Part shown: piece after piece, positions 25,421-34,094 of the stretch
How the letters are laid out: each line of letters begins with the position of its first letter
Numbering within the stretch: position 1 is the first letter of the stretch
Assembly: GCF_024169515.1 (NCBI RefSeq)
Contig: NZ_JAMKCQ010000002.1
Span: 38,508-102,507, forward strand
Length of the DNA: 64,000 nucleotides
Direction of reading: 5' to 3'
Origin: Erwinia aphidicola
GTDB lineage: Bacteria; Pseudomonadota; Gammaproteobacteria; Enterobacterales; Enterobacteriaceae
Translations under genes and position numbers: made by a program
Notes under the pieces: generated by a model
Database searches by the model: none
Seen by the model: the letters and a program-made list of their open reading frames with translations, nothing else
Told to the model about the DNA's origin: nothing

Positions 25421-25484
25421 GCGTTATAATCCTTCACAGGCCAGCGCCTGCTTTCGACCCCCTGATATCTGCTCCTGCCGCCAA
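25391..25484 (-). promoter_or_regulatory. RepA mRNA pseudoknot
   Basis: On the repA mRNA the loop of a long stem contains UUGGCGG (25478-25484), and CCGCC lies just before repA (25391-25395). Pairing GGCGG with CCGCC gives the activating pseudoknot known from IncIalpha, IncB and IncL plasmids, where the loop motif UUGGCG is conserved. Confidence 0.75.
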
Positions 25485-25510
25485 GTAGTGACAGATTTCG
25501 GGGGGTTTTT
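25438..25510 (+). ncRNA. Antisense Inc RNA controlling RepA
   Basis: Promoter TTGTCT (25403-25408), 16-base spacer, TATAAT (25425-25430). The RNA would start near 25438 and consist mainly of one stem-loop (25458-25505, arms CCCCCTGATATCTG and CAGATTTCGGGGG) ending in TTTTT at 25506-25510. Its loop CCGCCAA is complementary to the repA mRNA loop. In related plasmids such an RNA blocks leader translation and pseudoknot formation and sets copy number and incompatibility. Confidence 0.8.
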
Positions 25511-26150
25511 GCATTTGGGGTCCAGACAATCTGCTGAACCACCGCCCTGGACGTTTTTACGGATACGTCCTATCCCTGAATTTTCTTTTATCCCGCAACG
25601 GCATGAACGCTGAAGGATCGGAACACATATTTTTACTTATGTTACCGTTACTTAGAAGGATCCCCAGTTAACGCCTGGAAAACCACTCAGCAAAGCATAC
25701 CTTTTGATGTAACTGAAATCCAGCCTGAGTGACGCATAGATTCAAACTACGGCGAAAAAAACTCCAATAACTGAAGTTATGATGAAGATCACGAACTTAT
25801 AGGTATAGGCAGCTGAATCGTAAGAGTTAAATAGAGCCATATCTATAGGCGTGTTTTCGTCAGATGACGATACGAAGGACACTTCAGCTTTGAATCACCA
25901 CACATGAAGCTTGTAAAAAAGCATCTAACTAACGGGAGTTAACGCCCCAGTTCCTGCCGATAGTGCTGAAAAGGAATATGAACTGCAATTCTACGCTAAA
26001 TATAGTATGCATAGCATCAGCAGCTAGCGTGCCATAGCGATTTTAAATCGCCCTGATGAAATAAAAACATTCTTTAGCTATCAAATGACTTTCGGCGTGC
26101 AATGCATATACCCGCCCCACTACATTCTGCCATACAAATAGGGGCGTATC
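25511..26150. other. RepA upstream region and regulator leader
   Basis: A second stem (GTCCAG...CTGGAC, about 25520-25556) lies next to the antisense gene and belongs to the repA mRNA leader. The repA promoter should lie in this stretch on the minus strand, but I could not fix it. No gene seen in the remaining AT-rich part. Confidence 0.5.
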
Positions 26151-26462
26151 ATGTTGAATTTAAGAAAAATATCTAAAATCAGGCTCATGTTTCCTGAACT
26201 GACTGATTCACAATTTCAGGTGCTGATGTTCTATGCGTTAGGCTCAGACAGTGATAGTACGGCGGACATATTAAAGTGTTCAAAAAATGCCGTAAAGCTC
26301 TCACTAAGAAGGATAAAAGAGAACATGAAAGTTGAAAAACTTGATACGGTGAGGATCATCTATCATTCCAGAGTAAGTACTGCTCTTTTGGCTTCTGATG
26401 ATTTTTCCAAGAAATATTCTGATGCGATAAATAAGCGTCAAAACTTGCAGCACTTAGCTTAA
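26151..26462 (+). CDS. LuxR-type helix-turn-helix protein (103 aa)
   Basis: Residues about 13-65 match a LuxR/GerE-type DNA-binding domain: FPELTDSQFQVLMFYALGSD, then TADILKCSKNAVKLSLRRIKENM. There is no receiver or ligand domain. It is a stand-alone regulator, probably of plasmid genes (replication or transfer). No assignable name. Confidence 0.75.
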   Translation: MLNLRKISKIRLMFPELTDSQFQVLMFYALGSDSDSTADILKCSKNAVKLSLRRIKENMKVEKLDTVRIIYHSRVSTALLASDDFSKKYSDAINKRQNLQHLA

Positions 26463-26784
26463 TCGCGACATACCACACCTCTCCCTTACCCGCTGGGGAG
26501 GGGTCTAAGCCAAACACTATCCTGAAATAACCCACCCCATTCTTACCATGAGACCCCTGCAGGGGTCTGTATTTCAGATAAAGAGCATGAGATGATCTGT
26601 TTACTAAAATATCACCAAGATGAAACCATTATTCCTTTCCGCCAAGAGGGAATTGTGGCTAACATCATTTAATCACAAAGGTTTTCTCAAATATTTATAG
26701 TTAATTATTACTGGAAAGGATTTATGGTGAGCACTTACTAAGCGGATAAAGAATGACTCGTTAGCACCTTACACGGAAAAGTAA
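26463..26784. other. Intergenic region with 18-bp palindrome
   Basis: Contains a perfect 18-bp palindrome AGACCCCTGCAGGGGTCT (26551-26568) and, just after the LuxR-type gene, a CTCCC...GGGAG stem (about 26483-26505). No gene seen. Confidence 0.5.
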
Positions 26785-27156
26785 CTAACCTATTGATTTA
26801 TTGATGAAATCCAACAATTTTTCAATCATTTTCTTTGCTTCATCAAGCGATGCCTTATATTTTTTTGCTTCATCCTGTGAATCGTAAAACGGATTTAGCG
26901 ATCTATCATTTCTATGCTGATGAAAATGAAAAATAGCCTCTGCTACATCATCGTCGAGCGTGTAGAAATAGCTTTCCGGATAATCCAGAGCCTTGGCGAT
27001 ACGAATGATGACGTCGAAAGACGGTGTAAAGCGACCGCTCTCATAGTTCGACAAGCGTGAATTGAGGCTAACCCCTTCAATTCCAATAAGCTCTGCCAGT
27101 TGTGCCTGTGTTAATCCTGCGGCTTCGCGAGCTGCTTTTAGTCGCTTGGGAACCAT
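26785..27156 (-). CDS. XRE-family repressor-like regulator (123 aa)
   Basis: Residues about 4-62 are a classical helix-turn-helix: LKAAREAAGLTQAQLAELIG, then LSNYESGRFTPSFDV. The C-terminal half is helical and charged and may dimerise. It is divergent to the traB-pil-tra operon, with an inverted repeat in the shared control region, so it probably represses its own gene and the transfer operon. Confidence 0.85.
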   Translation of the reverse strand: MVPKRLKAAREAAGLTQAQLAELIGIEGVSLNSRLSNYESGRFTPSFDVIIRIAKALDYPESYFYTLDDDVAEAIFHFHQHRNDRSLNPFYDSQDEAKKYKASLDEAKKMIEKLLDFINKSIG

Positions 27157-27204
27157 GCTCTACCACCTCTGCGTATCAGGGGATCATATAAAGCACTGAC
27201 AACA

Positions 27205-27257
27205 ACAAATATCATTATCGCAAAGATATTTGTTTCAATGTATTTTGGTGCTATAGT
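27205..27257 (+). promoter_or_regulatory. Candidate operator and promoter of the transfer operon
   Basis: ACAAATATC (27205-27213) and GATATTTGT (27225-27233) form a perfect 9-bp inverted repeat with an 11-bp spacer. A rightward promoter, TTGTTT (27230-27235), 16-base spacer, TATAGT (27252-27257), overlaps its right arm. Binding of the divergent XRE protein would block the -35 box. Confidence 0.5.
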
Positions 27258-27445
27258 TTTAAACATCCCCGGTTCTACCGCCAAGAGAACTGTGTGCATG
27301 ACAACCATAAAAAGTAGACTGAGCGATGCCGCTGTCTGATGGACAAAAGCTGAGTATGACAGCCCTGAACCAGCGTCATCGCCCAGTGTATTTGGCTCAG
27401 CCGGATACAGAATGACCCCACAGGGGGATCGGTTCGGGCGAGAGC

Positions 27446-27958
27446 ATGATGAATTTTGAACAGATCAATGGACAAAACTGGTATCTGGCGCAGTACATTA
27501 CCGGCGGTAAAAACCGGGAGAGAATGTTTGACTGGCTGAGTGACCAGCAGATCACCCCATGGACGCCGCTTACCGTCAAAACCATCCCCCGCGCCGACAA
27601 GGTAAACTGCGTGCGGAAACGCATTTCCCCCCTGTTTCCCGGCTATTTCTTCCTCAAGGCCAATCTGGCCACGCAGCCTGTCGCTCAAATCCGCACGCAC
27701 TCTGCCTTTTGCGGATTTGTCATGAGCGGCTCTCAGATTGCCCCCATGCGTCCACTGGTGGTTGAGGGGCTGATGATGCTCCACCCTGACCCTACCCTCT
27801 GCCCTGAAGCCCGGGACGAACTGCAGGAAGCCTCCCAAAAGCACCTCACGGCGGCGCAGTACCACTCTCTGCTGCGTATGGAGCAGGACGCGCGCCCGGT
27901 GTCGAACGTGGCCCTCCTGATGCAGCTTGTGTTCGAACCCGGTTCGCTCGGGTTCTGA
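27446..27958 (+). CDS. traB: TraB-like NusG/RfaH-family antiterminator
   Basis: 170 aa. The N-terminal ~110 residues have the NusG-N pattern: NWYLAQYITGGKNRERMFDWL, then PLFPGYFFLKANL. The C-terminal part has no clear KOW domain. IncI and IncL plasmids have a NusG paralog (TraB/ActX) at the head of the transfer region that lets RNA polymerase read long operons. Here it is likewise first, followed by over 35 kb of same-strand genes. Two in-frame ATG codons (27446 and 27449) are possible. An exact recruitment site (ops element) was not found. Confidence 0.8.
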   Translation: MMNFEQINGQNWYLAQYITGGKNRERMFDWLSDQQITPWTPLTVKTIPRADKVNCVRKRISPLFPGYFFLKANLATQPVAQIRTHSAFCGFVMSGSQIAPMRPLVVEGLMMLHPDPTLCPEARDELQEASQKHLTAAQYHSLLRMEQDARPVSNVALLMQLVFEPGSLGF

Positions 27959-28179
27959 TGAAGTCCCGGGAGTTTCCCGTTAACCCGGCGGCACGCCGGA
28001 TCCCTGTTCACTAACTTACTGCATTGCCGGCTGCCGGCAATGGTGCCTGAACCGGTCCTGCCTGGACGTCCCCTGTTCCTTTTACCGGTTAGCCTTTTCT
28101 GGCGTTTTCCTCCTGGCGGAAGGAATTCCAGACACCATTGCCGGCATCCGGTAGTGCTCCTCACTCAAGGAGATAGCCT

Positions 28180-28890
28180 TTGTACTCCGCAGATAATCCC
28201 GTACAGCATCTGCTCTGGTGCATTCTGGTCGCGCTTCGTTCGGCGGATCAGGAGACCCCCTTCGCTTCGGAGATGGGACGCAGACGCTTTATATCCGGCT
28301 GGCTCGATACGGCACGCGAAAACCCCGTTTTTCGGGGGATGTGTGCCGAGTTCACCACGCTGCGCCAGCTGCTCGACACCAGCGATAAGTCCATTCCCGT
28401 AGATTCCACGCTCAGCGTGCTGCTAAGCCATGCCACCGCTGCTGAGCGGTGCGATCTCTTTCGGTTTCGCACGACGCTTAACCTCCTGATGCAGAAAGAG
28501 TGGCGCCTTGTCGTCTGTCGGTTTCCGGAAAACATCACGGAGGAGCTGGTGCAGCGCCTCAAAGATCGCCGCAGGCATGCGCTGCAGCTTACGCGCACGG
28601 AGAACGCCTTCCAGTCGACCGGAGATATGGTGCTGCCGGTGACGTTTCAGCTGCTGATGAACCGCGCGCCGGATGACGGCGAAGGTGACGGTGCGGAGGC
28701 TATCTTCCATGCCGAAGGTTTTCAGGTTGTCGTGGCCGATACCGAGCTGGTACTTGATAACCGACGCTTCATCCGCACCCTGCATATCGGAACCGCGTCA
28801 CTGCCCGCCAGCGAATGGAGCCCGCTGAAATACCGCTTCTGGCAGCCATCAACTGCACCATCATGCTCTGATGATGAACGCTATCACTGA
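28180..28890 (+). CDS. traC: TraC-like regulatory or accessory protein
   Basis: 236 aa, soluble, no motif that I can name. The start is TTG at 28180, well placed after AAGGAGA (28168-28174). Position directly after the traB-like gene matches traC of R64, which together with traB is needed for transfer-gene expression; the name rests on this context. The codon use is that of the GC-rich pil block. Confidence 0.55.
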   Translation: MYSADNPVQHLLWCILVALRSADQETPFASEMGRRRFISGWLDTARENPVFRGMCAEFTTLRQLLDTSDKSIPVDSTLSVLLSHATAAERCDLFRFRTTLNLLMQKEWRLVVCRFPENITEELVQRLKDRRRHALQLTRTENAFQSTGDMVLPVTFQLLMNRAPDDGEGDGAEAIFHAEGFQVVVADTELVLDNRRFIRTLHIGTASLPASEWSPLKYRFWQPSTAPSCSDDERYH

Positions 28891-28935
28891 TAACGGGTTA
28901 AGCGAGAACCCGCATTCATGCTGAGGACAATCACA

Positions 28936-29136
28936 ATGTGCATCACCGTAACCGAAAAGGATTTGCGCGAGCTGCAGATCTGTCGGGCCGCCCGGATCAT
29001 TGAGTTCAGACGCGCCTGCCGTCTGCGCGCCAGAGCCCCGGAGGCGATCACCCTCGATAAGCTGACCACCCTGCGCAGCCTTATCGACGACGCCGAGGAG
29101 GAGATTGCCGAGTTCACCCAAAACTTTATGAGCTAA
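28936..29136 (+). CDS. Small helical protein (66 aa), unknown
   Basis: The ATG at 28936 has GAGGA nine bases upstream; an earlier in-frame ATG at 28918 is less likely. The protein is charged and helical with a possible coiled coil (ITLDKLTTLRSLIDDAEEEI). It lies where IncI plasmids have traD or pilI-pilK, but no homology can be claimed. It is probably part of the same operon. Confidence 0.6.
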   Translation: MCITVTEKDLRELQICRAARIIEFRRACRLRARAPEAITLDKLTTLRSLIDDAEEEIAEFTQNFMS

Positions 29137-29207
29137 CCCCCCTTTTTCCTCCGGCAGTTCCGCGCCACGCTGTTACCGGCCCGGCACGCCACAATCCGAC
29201 GATACCT

Positions 29208-30206
29208 ATGAAAATACACACCACCCTACTGCTTCCCGTTCTGCTGGGCGGCTGCAGCCTGCCCCACGTCCGGCCGGCCGACGGTGATGCACGGACCTTC
29301 GTGGATAAGCAGATTGCCACGCAGTCCGGCATCATCGCCCTGGCGCAGAACGACCTGAGGCTCGCCAGCACGTCCGCGCAGCCCGCACGCGCCTCTCCGC
29401 TGCCCTCTTCCGGCAAGCCCGAAACCGCGATGGCGAAACCCGGTACGCCGCCCGCACCGGTGCCGCTGCGCAACCTGACCCGCGTCAGGACTCTCGGCCC
29501 GCCGCCGGCGCTGACCTTTATCAGCGTCAGCGAACGGGATCTGAAGCCGGATGCGCTGCTGCGGAAAATTATCCCGCCGGGCTGGACCGTGTCGCTGTCT
29601 GCCGACCTGAAGGTGAAGGCCGGAAAAAGCCTCAGCCTGCAGGCGGCGGACCAGTGGCCTTACGTGCTGGACGCGCTGCTGCGCCGGGAGGGCTGGGCGG
29701 CGCTGATAGACTGGCAGGCCAGGCGCGTCTCCGTGGCAAACATGACGGCCGCGTTCGTTGCCCCACCGACGTCTGCTCCACCAGTGGCCGTCAAACCACC
29801 TTCGCCTGCCGCTGCGCCCGCGCCAGACGGGGCGAAGAGCCTGTTCACCCGTGCGACAGGCAGCACCTCAACGCCAGCGGTGACGCCTCCGCTCACGCCG
29901 CCGGCGGTGACGGCACCCGCACCGGTCACCCCGCGCTGGCACGCCGAACGGGGCGCGACGCTTCGCGACACCCTGTTTATCTGGGCCTCGCAGGAAAAGT
30001 GCGCCACCGGACAGAACGGAACCTGGAGCGTGGCCTGGCTCACCGACGTTAACTACCGCATCGATGCGCCTCTCGCGTTCGCAGGCTCGTTCCGCGACGC
30101 GCTCGACGGCGTCTTCCGCCTGTACAGCGCCGCCAGCGTGCCGCTGTACGCGGGCATCAGCACCGCGCAGTGCCTGCTGAAGGTGGACGACAGGGAGGTG
30201 CGCTGA
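29208..30206 (+). CDS. pilL: PilL-like thin-pilus lipoprotein
   Basis: 332 aa. Lipobox LLGGC with Cys16, so an outer-membrane lipoprotein. The middle is Pro/Ala-rich (about residues 55-90 and 180-250). The C-terminal ~90 residues (from PRWHAERGATLRDTLFIW) fit the TcpQ/PilL C-terminal domain, which works with the secretin. It opens the pil operon and overlaps pilM by one base. Confidence 0.83.
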   Translation: MKIHTTLLLPVLLGGCSLPHVRPADGDARTFVDKQIATQSGIIALAQNDLRLASTSAQPARASPLPSSGKPETAMAKPGTPPAPVPLRNLTRVRTLGPPPALTFISVSERDLKPDALLRKIIPPGWTVSLSADLKVKAGKSLSLQAADQWPYVLDALLRREGWAALIDWQARRVSVANMTAAFVAPPTSAPPVAVKPPSPAAAPAPDGAKSLFTRATGSTSTPAVTPPLTPPAVTAPAPVTPRWHAERGATLRDTLFIWASQEKCATGQNGTWSVAWLTDVNYRIDAPLAFAGSFRDALDGVFRLYSAASVPLYAGISTAQCLLKVDDREVR

Positions 30207-30640
30207 TGGGTGCAGGCTACTGGCTGCTGTCGATGTTTCTGGCGTGGTTTCTGTTTTCGGCCGATATGACGCACCGCGACGCGACGCGCGTGTCTGAGCT
30301 GGCCGGCGGTGAAAGCCAGCAGCACGCCCGTCAGACCGTGCAGTACATCAACCTTATCAACGACTGGCTGTATGACCATCCGCAGAGCAGCGGCGTCATC
30401 CGCGACGCCGACCTCGGCTTCACGCCCTACCCCGGACTGAAGCACGTCATCAGCGACGGCCGGGTCTGGGTTTATCAGCCAGACGCGCGGGGCCTGTCCG
30501 GCGCGCTGGCCGCCCTCACGCGCGGCTCAGCCCTGCTCGGCCGGGTCAGCAGTCGTCGCCTGACCGATAACCAGGGGAACGACATGCGGGTCACCGTACC
30601 GGCCGTCGTCCCCGACGCCTCGCTCGTATATCTCAACTGA
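30206..30640 (+). CDS. pilM: PilM-like thin-pilus protein
   Basis: 144 aa, matching R64 PilM in length. One N-terminal membrane segment (GYWLLSMFLAWFLFSA), with the rest probably periplasmic. The start ATG overlaps the pilL stop (TGATG), so translation is coupled. The role in pilus assembly is known to be essential in R64, but the biochemical function is not clear. Confidence 0.8.
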   Translation: MGAGYWLLSMFLAWFLFSADMTHRDATRVSELAGGESQQHARQTVQYINLINDWLYDHPQSSGVIRDADLGFTPYPGLKHVISDGRVWVYQPDARGLSGALAALTRGSALLGRVSSRRLTDNQGNDMRVTVPAVVPDASLVYLN

Positions 30641-30657
30641 CCTTCGGGACTTTCTCT

Positions 30658-32271
30658 ATGCACAACACACCTAAGACGCTGGCGCTCGCCGCCGGCGTCA
30701 GCCTGCTGCTGTCCGGCTGCAGCAGCATGAACCGGATAGACCAGACGATGGCGCAGTCCGACCGGGACTTCGGCGCCGCGCGCGACCACATCAGTAAGCT
30801 GTCGTCGGGCTCGCCGGTGCGCGACCTGACCGCCCAGTGGATTAACCCGGTACCACTCAACGGTACCGCGCAGACGGCGGCGCAGCTGCCGGGCTGCGCC
30901 CTGACCCTCACCCGCCCGGGCGAAATTTCAATAGCGGAAATCGGCGCCATCATCACCCGCGACTGTAAGCTGCCGGTGGTTATCACGCCGGACGCCCTGT
31001 CGGCCATGTCGGCGGGCGGCGGCAAAACGGAGCGCATTCAGGGCAGCGTACCCGCCCCGGACGCCAGCGGCATGGTGCCGCTCAACGCCATGGGCGCCGT
31101 CGCCGCGCCCGTCCGGGCCACGGCAGGCGCGGGCAATACGCTGCGCGGCGTCTACTGGCAGGGCGGCGTTGCCGGCCTGATGGACTACGTCACCACGCGC
31201 CTCGGGCTGTCCTGGCGCTATGAGAAGGGCACCCTGGTGATTTTCTACCTCGACACCCGCTCCTTCCCGATCGCGTTCCAGGACTCCAAAACCTCCTTTG
31301 CCTCCCGCTCCGTGTACGGCTCCTCCTCCACGTCCGGCGAGGGCGGCATTTCCGGCGACGGCAACACCTCGCAGACCACCACCACGGACATGACCACCAA
31401 CCGGTATAAGGAAATCGAGGCCACCGTGAAGGAGATGCTGACCCCGGGATCCGGACGGATGTCGCTCTCCAGCGGCATGCTGACCGTCACCGACACCCCG
31501 AGGGTGCTCGGCTCGGTGCAGAGCTACATTGAGGGGCGCAATAAGGAGCTCACCCGTCAGGTGCTGCTGAACGTCAAGGTCTACTCCGTCACCAAAAAGC
31601 GTCAGGACCAGATGGGCCTCGACTGGGACGCCGTGTTCAGGTCCGGCAGCGTCGGGCTGTCGCTGGGCAGCAGCATGCCGGGCATGGCCGGGAGTGCGAT
31701 GACCGGCGGCGTGTCTATCCTCGACGGCAAGTTTGCCAACTCGAACGCCTTTATTCACGCCCTGTCGCTGCAGGCCAACGTCTCAACGGTGACGGAGAAC
31801 GCCAGCACCACCACCAATATGAACCCGGTCCGGATCCAGGTGGTGACGCAGCAGGACTACTTCAGCCAGATAAGCACCGACAACACGGCCAACGTCGGCT
31901 CCACCACCTCGGTGGAGAAGTCGACCATATCCACCGGCTTCAACATGACGATGCTGCCCTACATCATGCCGGCCTCCGATCGCACCGAGCTGCAGTTCTC
32001 CATCTCCATGAGCGACGATCCGGAGATGCAGACCGAAAAAATCGGCGACGTCACGCTGAAGCTGCCCAAAACCAAAATGCAGAACTTCGCGCAGAACGTC
32101 ATTCTCGACTCCGGTCAGGCCCTGCTCATCAGCGGCTACCAGCAGGCAAACAACGCGGCCAACAGCCAGGGCGTCGGCTCACCGTCCTTCTTCGGTCTGG
32201 GCGGCGGCGCGAACGGTCAGAACAACGACACGATGCTGGTCATTCTCATCACGCCAACCCTGCTGAGGTAG
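30658..32271 (+). CDS. pilN: PilN-like outer-membrane secretin lipoprotein
   Basis: 537 aa. Lipobox LLLSGC (Cys21). The C-terminal half shows the secretin pattern (VLLNVKVYSVTKKRQDQMGL, MTMLPYIMPASDRTELQFSI, and the final ILDSGQALLISGY and LVILITPTLL). Forms the outer-membrane pore for the type IVb pilus (PilN/BfpB family). A Ser/Thr/Gly-rich stretch near residues 215-245 separates the N domains. Confidence 0.92.
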   Translation: MHNTPKTLALAAGVSLLLSGCSSMNRIDQTMAQSDRDFGAARDHISKLSSGSPVRDLTAQWINPVPLNGTAQTAAQLPGCALTLTRPGEISIAEIGAIITRDCKLPVVITPDALSAMSAGGGKTERIQGSVPAPDASGMVPLNAMGAVAAPVRATAGAGNTLRGVYWQGGVAGLMDYVTTRLGLSWRYEKGTLVIFYLDTRSFPIAFQDSKTSFASRSVYGSSSTSGEGGISGDGNTSQTTTTDMTTNRYKEIEATVKEMLTPGSGRMSLSSGMLTVTDTPRVLGSVQSYIEGRNKELTRQVLLNVKVYSVTKKRQDQMGLDWDAVFRSGSVGLSLGSSMPGMAGSAMTGGVSILDGKFANSNAFIHALSLQANVSTVTENASTTTNMNPVRIQVVTQQDYFSQISTDNTANVGSTTSVEKSTISTGFNMTMLPYIMPASDRTELQFSISMSDDPEMQTEKIGDVTLKLPKTKMQNFAQNVILDSGQALLISGYQQANNAANSQGVGSPSFFGLGGGANGQNNDTMLVILITPTLLR

Positions 32272-32274
32272 ACC

Positions 32275-33564
32275 ATGAGCAAAGAGAACGCACCGTATGT
32301 TATTCCCCACGGTCGTCATTCGCTGGTTGCCGGACTGCACTGGGAGCTGATTGCAGGCGCACGTGCCGCCGCCCGCCGCGCCGCACGCGCCCGGGAGGCC
32401 GACCGGCTGACCACCGTCCCGGCAGGCAGGGGCCAGCTGCTGACCGGGACCGGCAACCTCAGCGACGCCGGACTCACGCCGAAAGAGGCCCGCCGCGCCG
32501 CGTCGCTGGCGCTCTGCGCGCTGCCTGAGCTCGGGGCGCACGGCTGGGGCATCTTCCCGCTCGGTAACGATCGCTACTGGTTCATCGCCGCCCAGGACGG
32601 GCAGCTCTCGGTGCTGTCCGACGTCACGGGCGACCGTGAGGCGGTCTGCCAGGCGCTGGAGACCTTCCTGAGCTTTGACACGGCGGCGGCCGATGACCGC
32701 ATTCTGTACTGCCCCGACGGGCTGGTGCCGGGCGTGTCGGGGTGCGAACGGGCGCTGGAAGACCTGTTGTCCGGACTGACCGTGTCCCGCACCGCGAGGC
32801 TGCAGCCGGTCTCCAGTCGCCGGGCGCTGCTTGCCTGGTCGGCCCTGCTGCTGCTGGTATTCGGCGGCTACTTCGGCCATCAGCAGTATCAGACCTTTCA
32901 GGATGAGACGAAGCAGGCGGCGGCGCGTGCGGCGTTTCTCAAGGCCCGCGAGCAGCTCAAGTCCGCCACCCCGGCGGTGCTGCTGCCCTGGAAAAGCCAG
33001 CCCGTGCTGCAGGACTTCGTCAGCCACTGCAGCCGCCGGTGGCAGGCCGCTCCGCTGAGCATCGCGGGCTGGCGCTTCACCACCGCCGACTGCACGCAGG
33101 ACGCCATTCGTTTTGCCTGGAGCAAGCCCGCCGGCGGCACCATCGGCGACTTTGCACATCGCCTCGCGCACTGGTATCCGGGTCTGGCGCCGCTGTTCAA
33201 CATCCCGGGCAGCGCCGACACCGGCGGCGTGGCGGTGGCGCTCAGCATGCCGCTTCCCGCCTCACCGGAGGACGCCGGCAGCATGGAGGCGCAGACGCAG
33301 CGCCTGACCCACTACGCCCAGCAGCTGCGCGCGCGGCTCAGCCTGACCGAAGACGGCGCGGCCACCACCCGCATCGACGGGCAGCAGCTGGCGCTGCCGT
33401 TTCGCAGCTTCAGCTTTACGTTCAGCACCGACATCCCGCCGGACCGGCTGTTCAATCCGGCGCAGTTCGACGCCTCCGGCATCCGGCTGACGCGCATCAC
33501 CGTCAGCCTCGCCCAGGCCCGCCTGCACTACGTTCTCGAAGGAACCCTCTATGCCCGACGTTAA
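32275..33564 (+). CDS. pilO: PilO-like inner-membrane pilus assembly protein
   Basis: 429 aa. A single membrane segment near residues 183-202 (RALLAWSALLLLVFGGYFG) separates a cytoplasmic N-terminal part from a larger periplasmic part. Length and order match PilO of R64 and its PilO2 family. It probably links the cytoplasmic ATPase to periplasmic components. It overlaps pilP by 14 bases. Confidence 0.88.
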   Translation: MSKENAPYVIPHGRHSLVAGLHWELIAGARAAARRAARAREADRLTTVPAGRGQLLTGTGNLSDAGLTPKEARRAASLALCALPELGAHGWGIFPLGNDRYWFIAAQDGQLSVLSDVTGDREAVCQALETFLSFDTAAADDRILYCPDGLVPGVSGCERALEDLLSGLTVSRTARLQPVSSRRALLAWSALLLLVFGGYFGHQQYQTFQDETKQAAARAAFLKAREQLKSATPAVLLPWKSQPVLQDFVSHCSRRWQAAPLSIAGWRFTTADCTQDAIRFAWSKPAGGTIGDFAHRLAHWYPGLAPLFNIPGSADTGGVAVALSMPLPASPEDAGSMEAQTQRLTHYAQQLRARLSLTEDGAATTRIDGQQLALPFRSFSFTFSTDIPPDRLFNPAQFDASGIRLTRITVSLAQARLHYVLEGTLYARR

Positions 33565-34087
33565 ACTTCACTGCGCCCTGACGGGCGTTCTGCTGGCCGG
33601 ACTCGCGTTCGGCGCCCAGGCGGTCCCGACCGCTGCCGTCACCGGACCGGCACTGCCGCCGCCCGTTGCCATCCCGGTGCCCGCTGACCTGCCGGCGGAC
33701 ACCCTGAACCTCGCCCGCCTTGAGCGTATTCAGAGCGACACCCTGCTGTACGAAGCGCAGGGCGCGCGCGCCAAAGCCCTGCTTTCGCTGCAGCAGAACA
33801 ACGGCTATGACGCCTCCGTGCCCTCCGCCCTGACGCAGACCCTGCTGTCCCCCGCGCCGGGCAAAACGCCCGACCCGGTGCGCGGCAGCCTGCCGCGCAT
33901 TGCCGAAATTGCCGGCAGCGGGAAGCAGCTGCGGGCCCGCCTGGTGCTTGCCGACGGTGCGGGCGTCGAGGTGGTCGCCGGCCAGCGCGTGCCGGGCTCG
34001 GGCCATACCGTGAAGCACATCACCGCGCAGGAAGTGCAGGTCACCACCGCCGCCGGGGAAACCCACACCCTGGCGTTCACCGAATGA
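33551..34087 (+). CDS. pilP: PilP-like pilus assembly protein
   Basis: 178 aa with an N-terminal signal-like segment (CALTGVLLAGLAFGAQA). The C-terminal ~80 residues (LPRIAEIAGSGKQLRARLVL, then VEVVAGQRVPGSGHTVKHI) form a small beta domain as in other PilP proteins of type IVb pili. It probably binds PilO and the secretin in the periplasm. The start lies within the end of pilO. Confidence 0.86.
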   Translation: MPDVKLHCALTGVLLAGLAFGAQAVPTAAVTGPALPPPVAIPVPADLPADTLNLARLERIQSDTLLYEAQGARAKALLSLQQNNGYDASVPSALTQTLLSPAPGKTPDPVRGSLPRIAEIAGSGKQLRARLVLADGAGVEVVAGQRVPGSGHTVKHITAQEVQVTTAAGETHTLAFTE

Positions 34088-34094
34088 GGTTTCC

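Noticed and set aside
28141..28170. ops-like site (CCGGTAGTGC) for the NusG-type protein
   Set aside because: Only the GGTAG core agrees with the known ops element; too short to claim.
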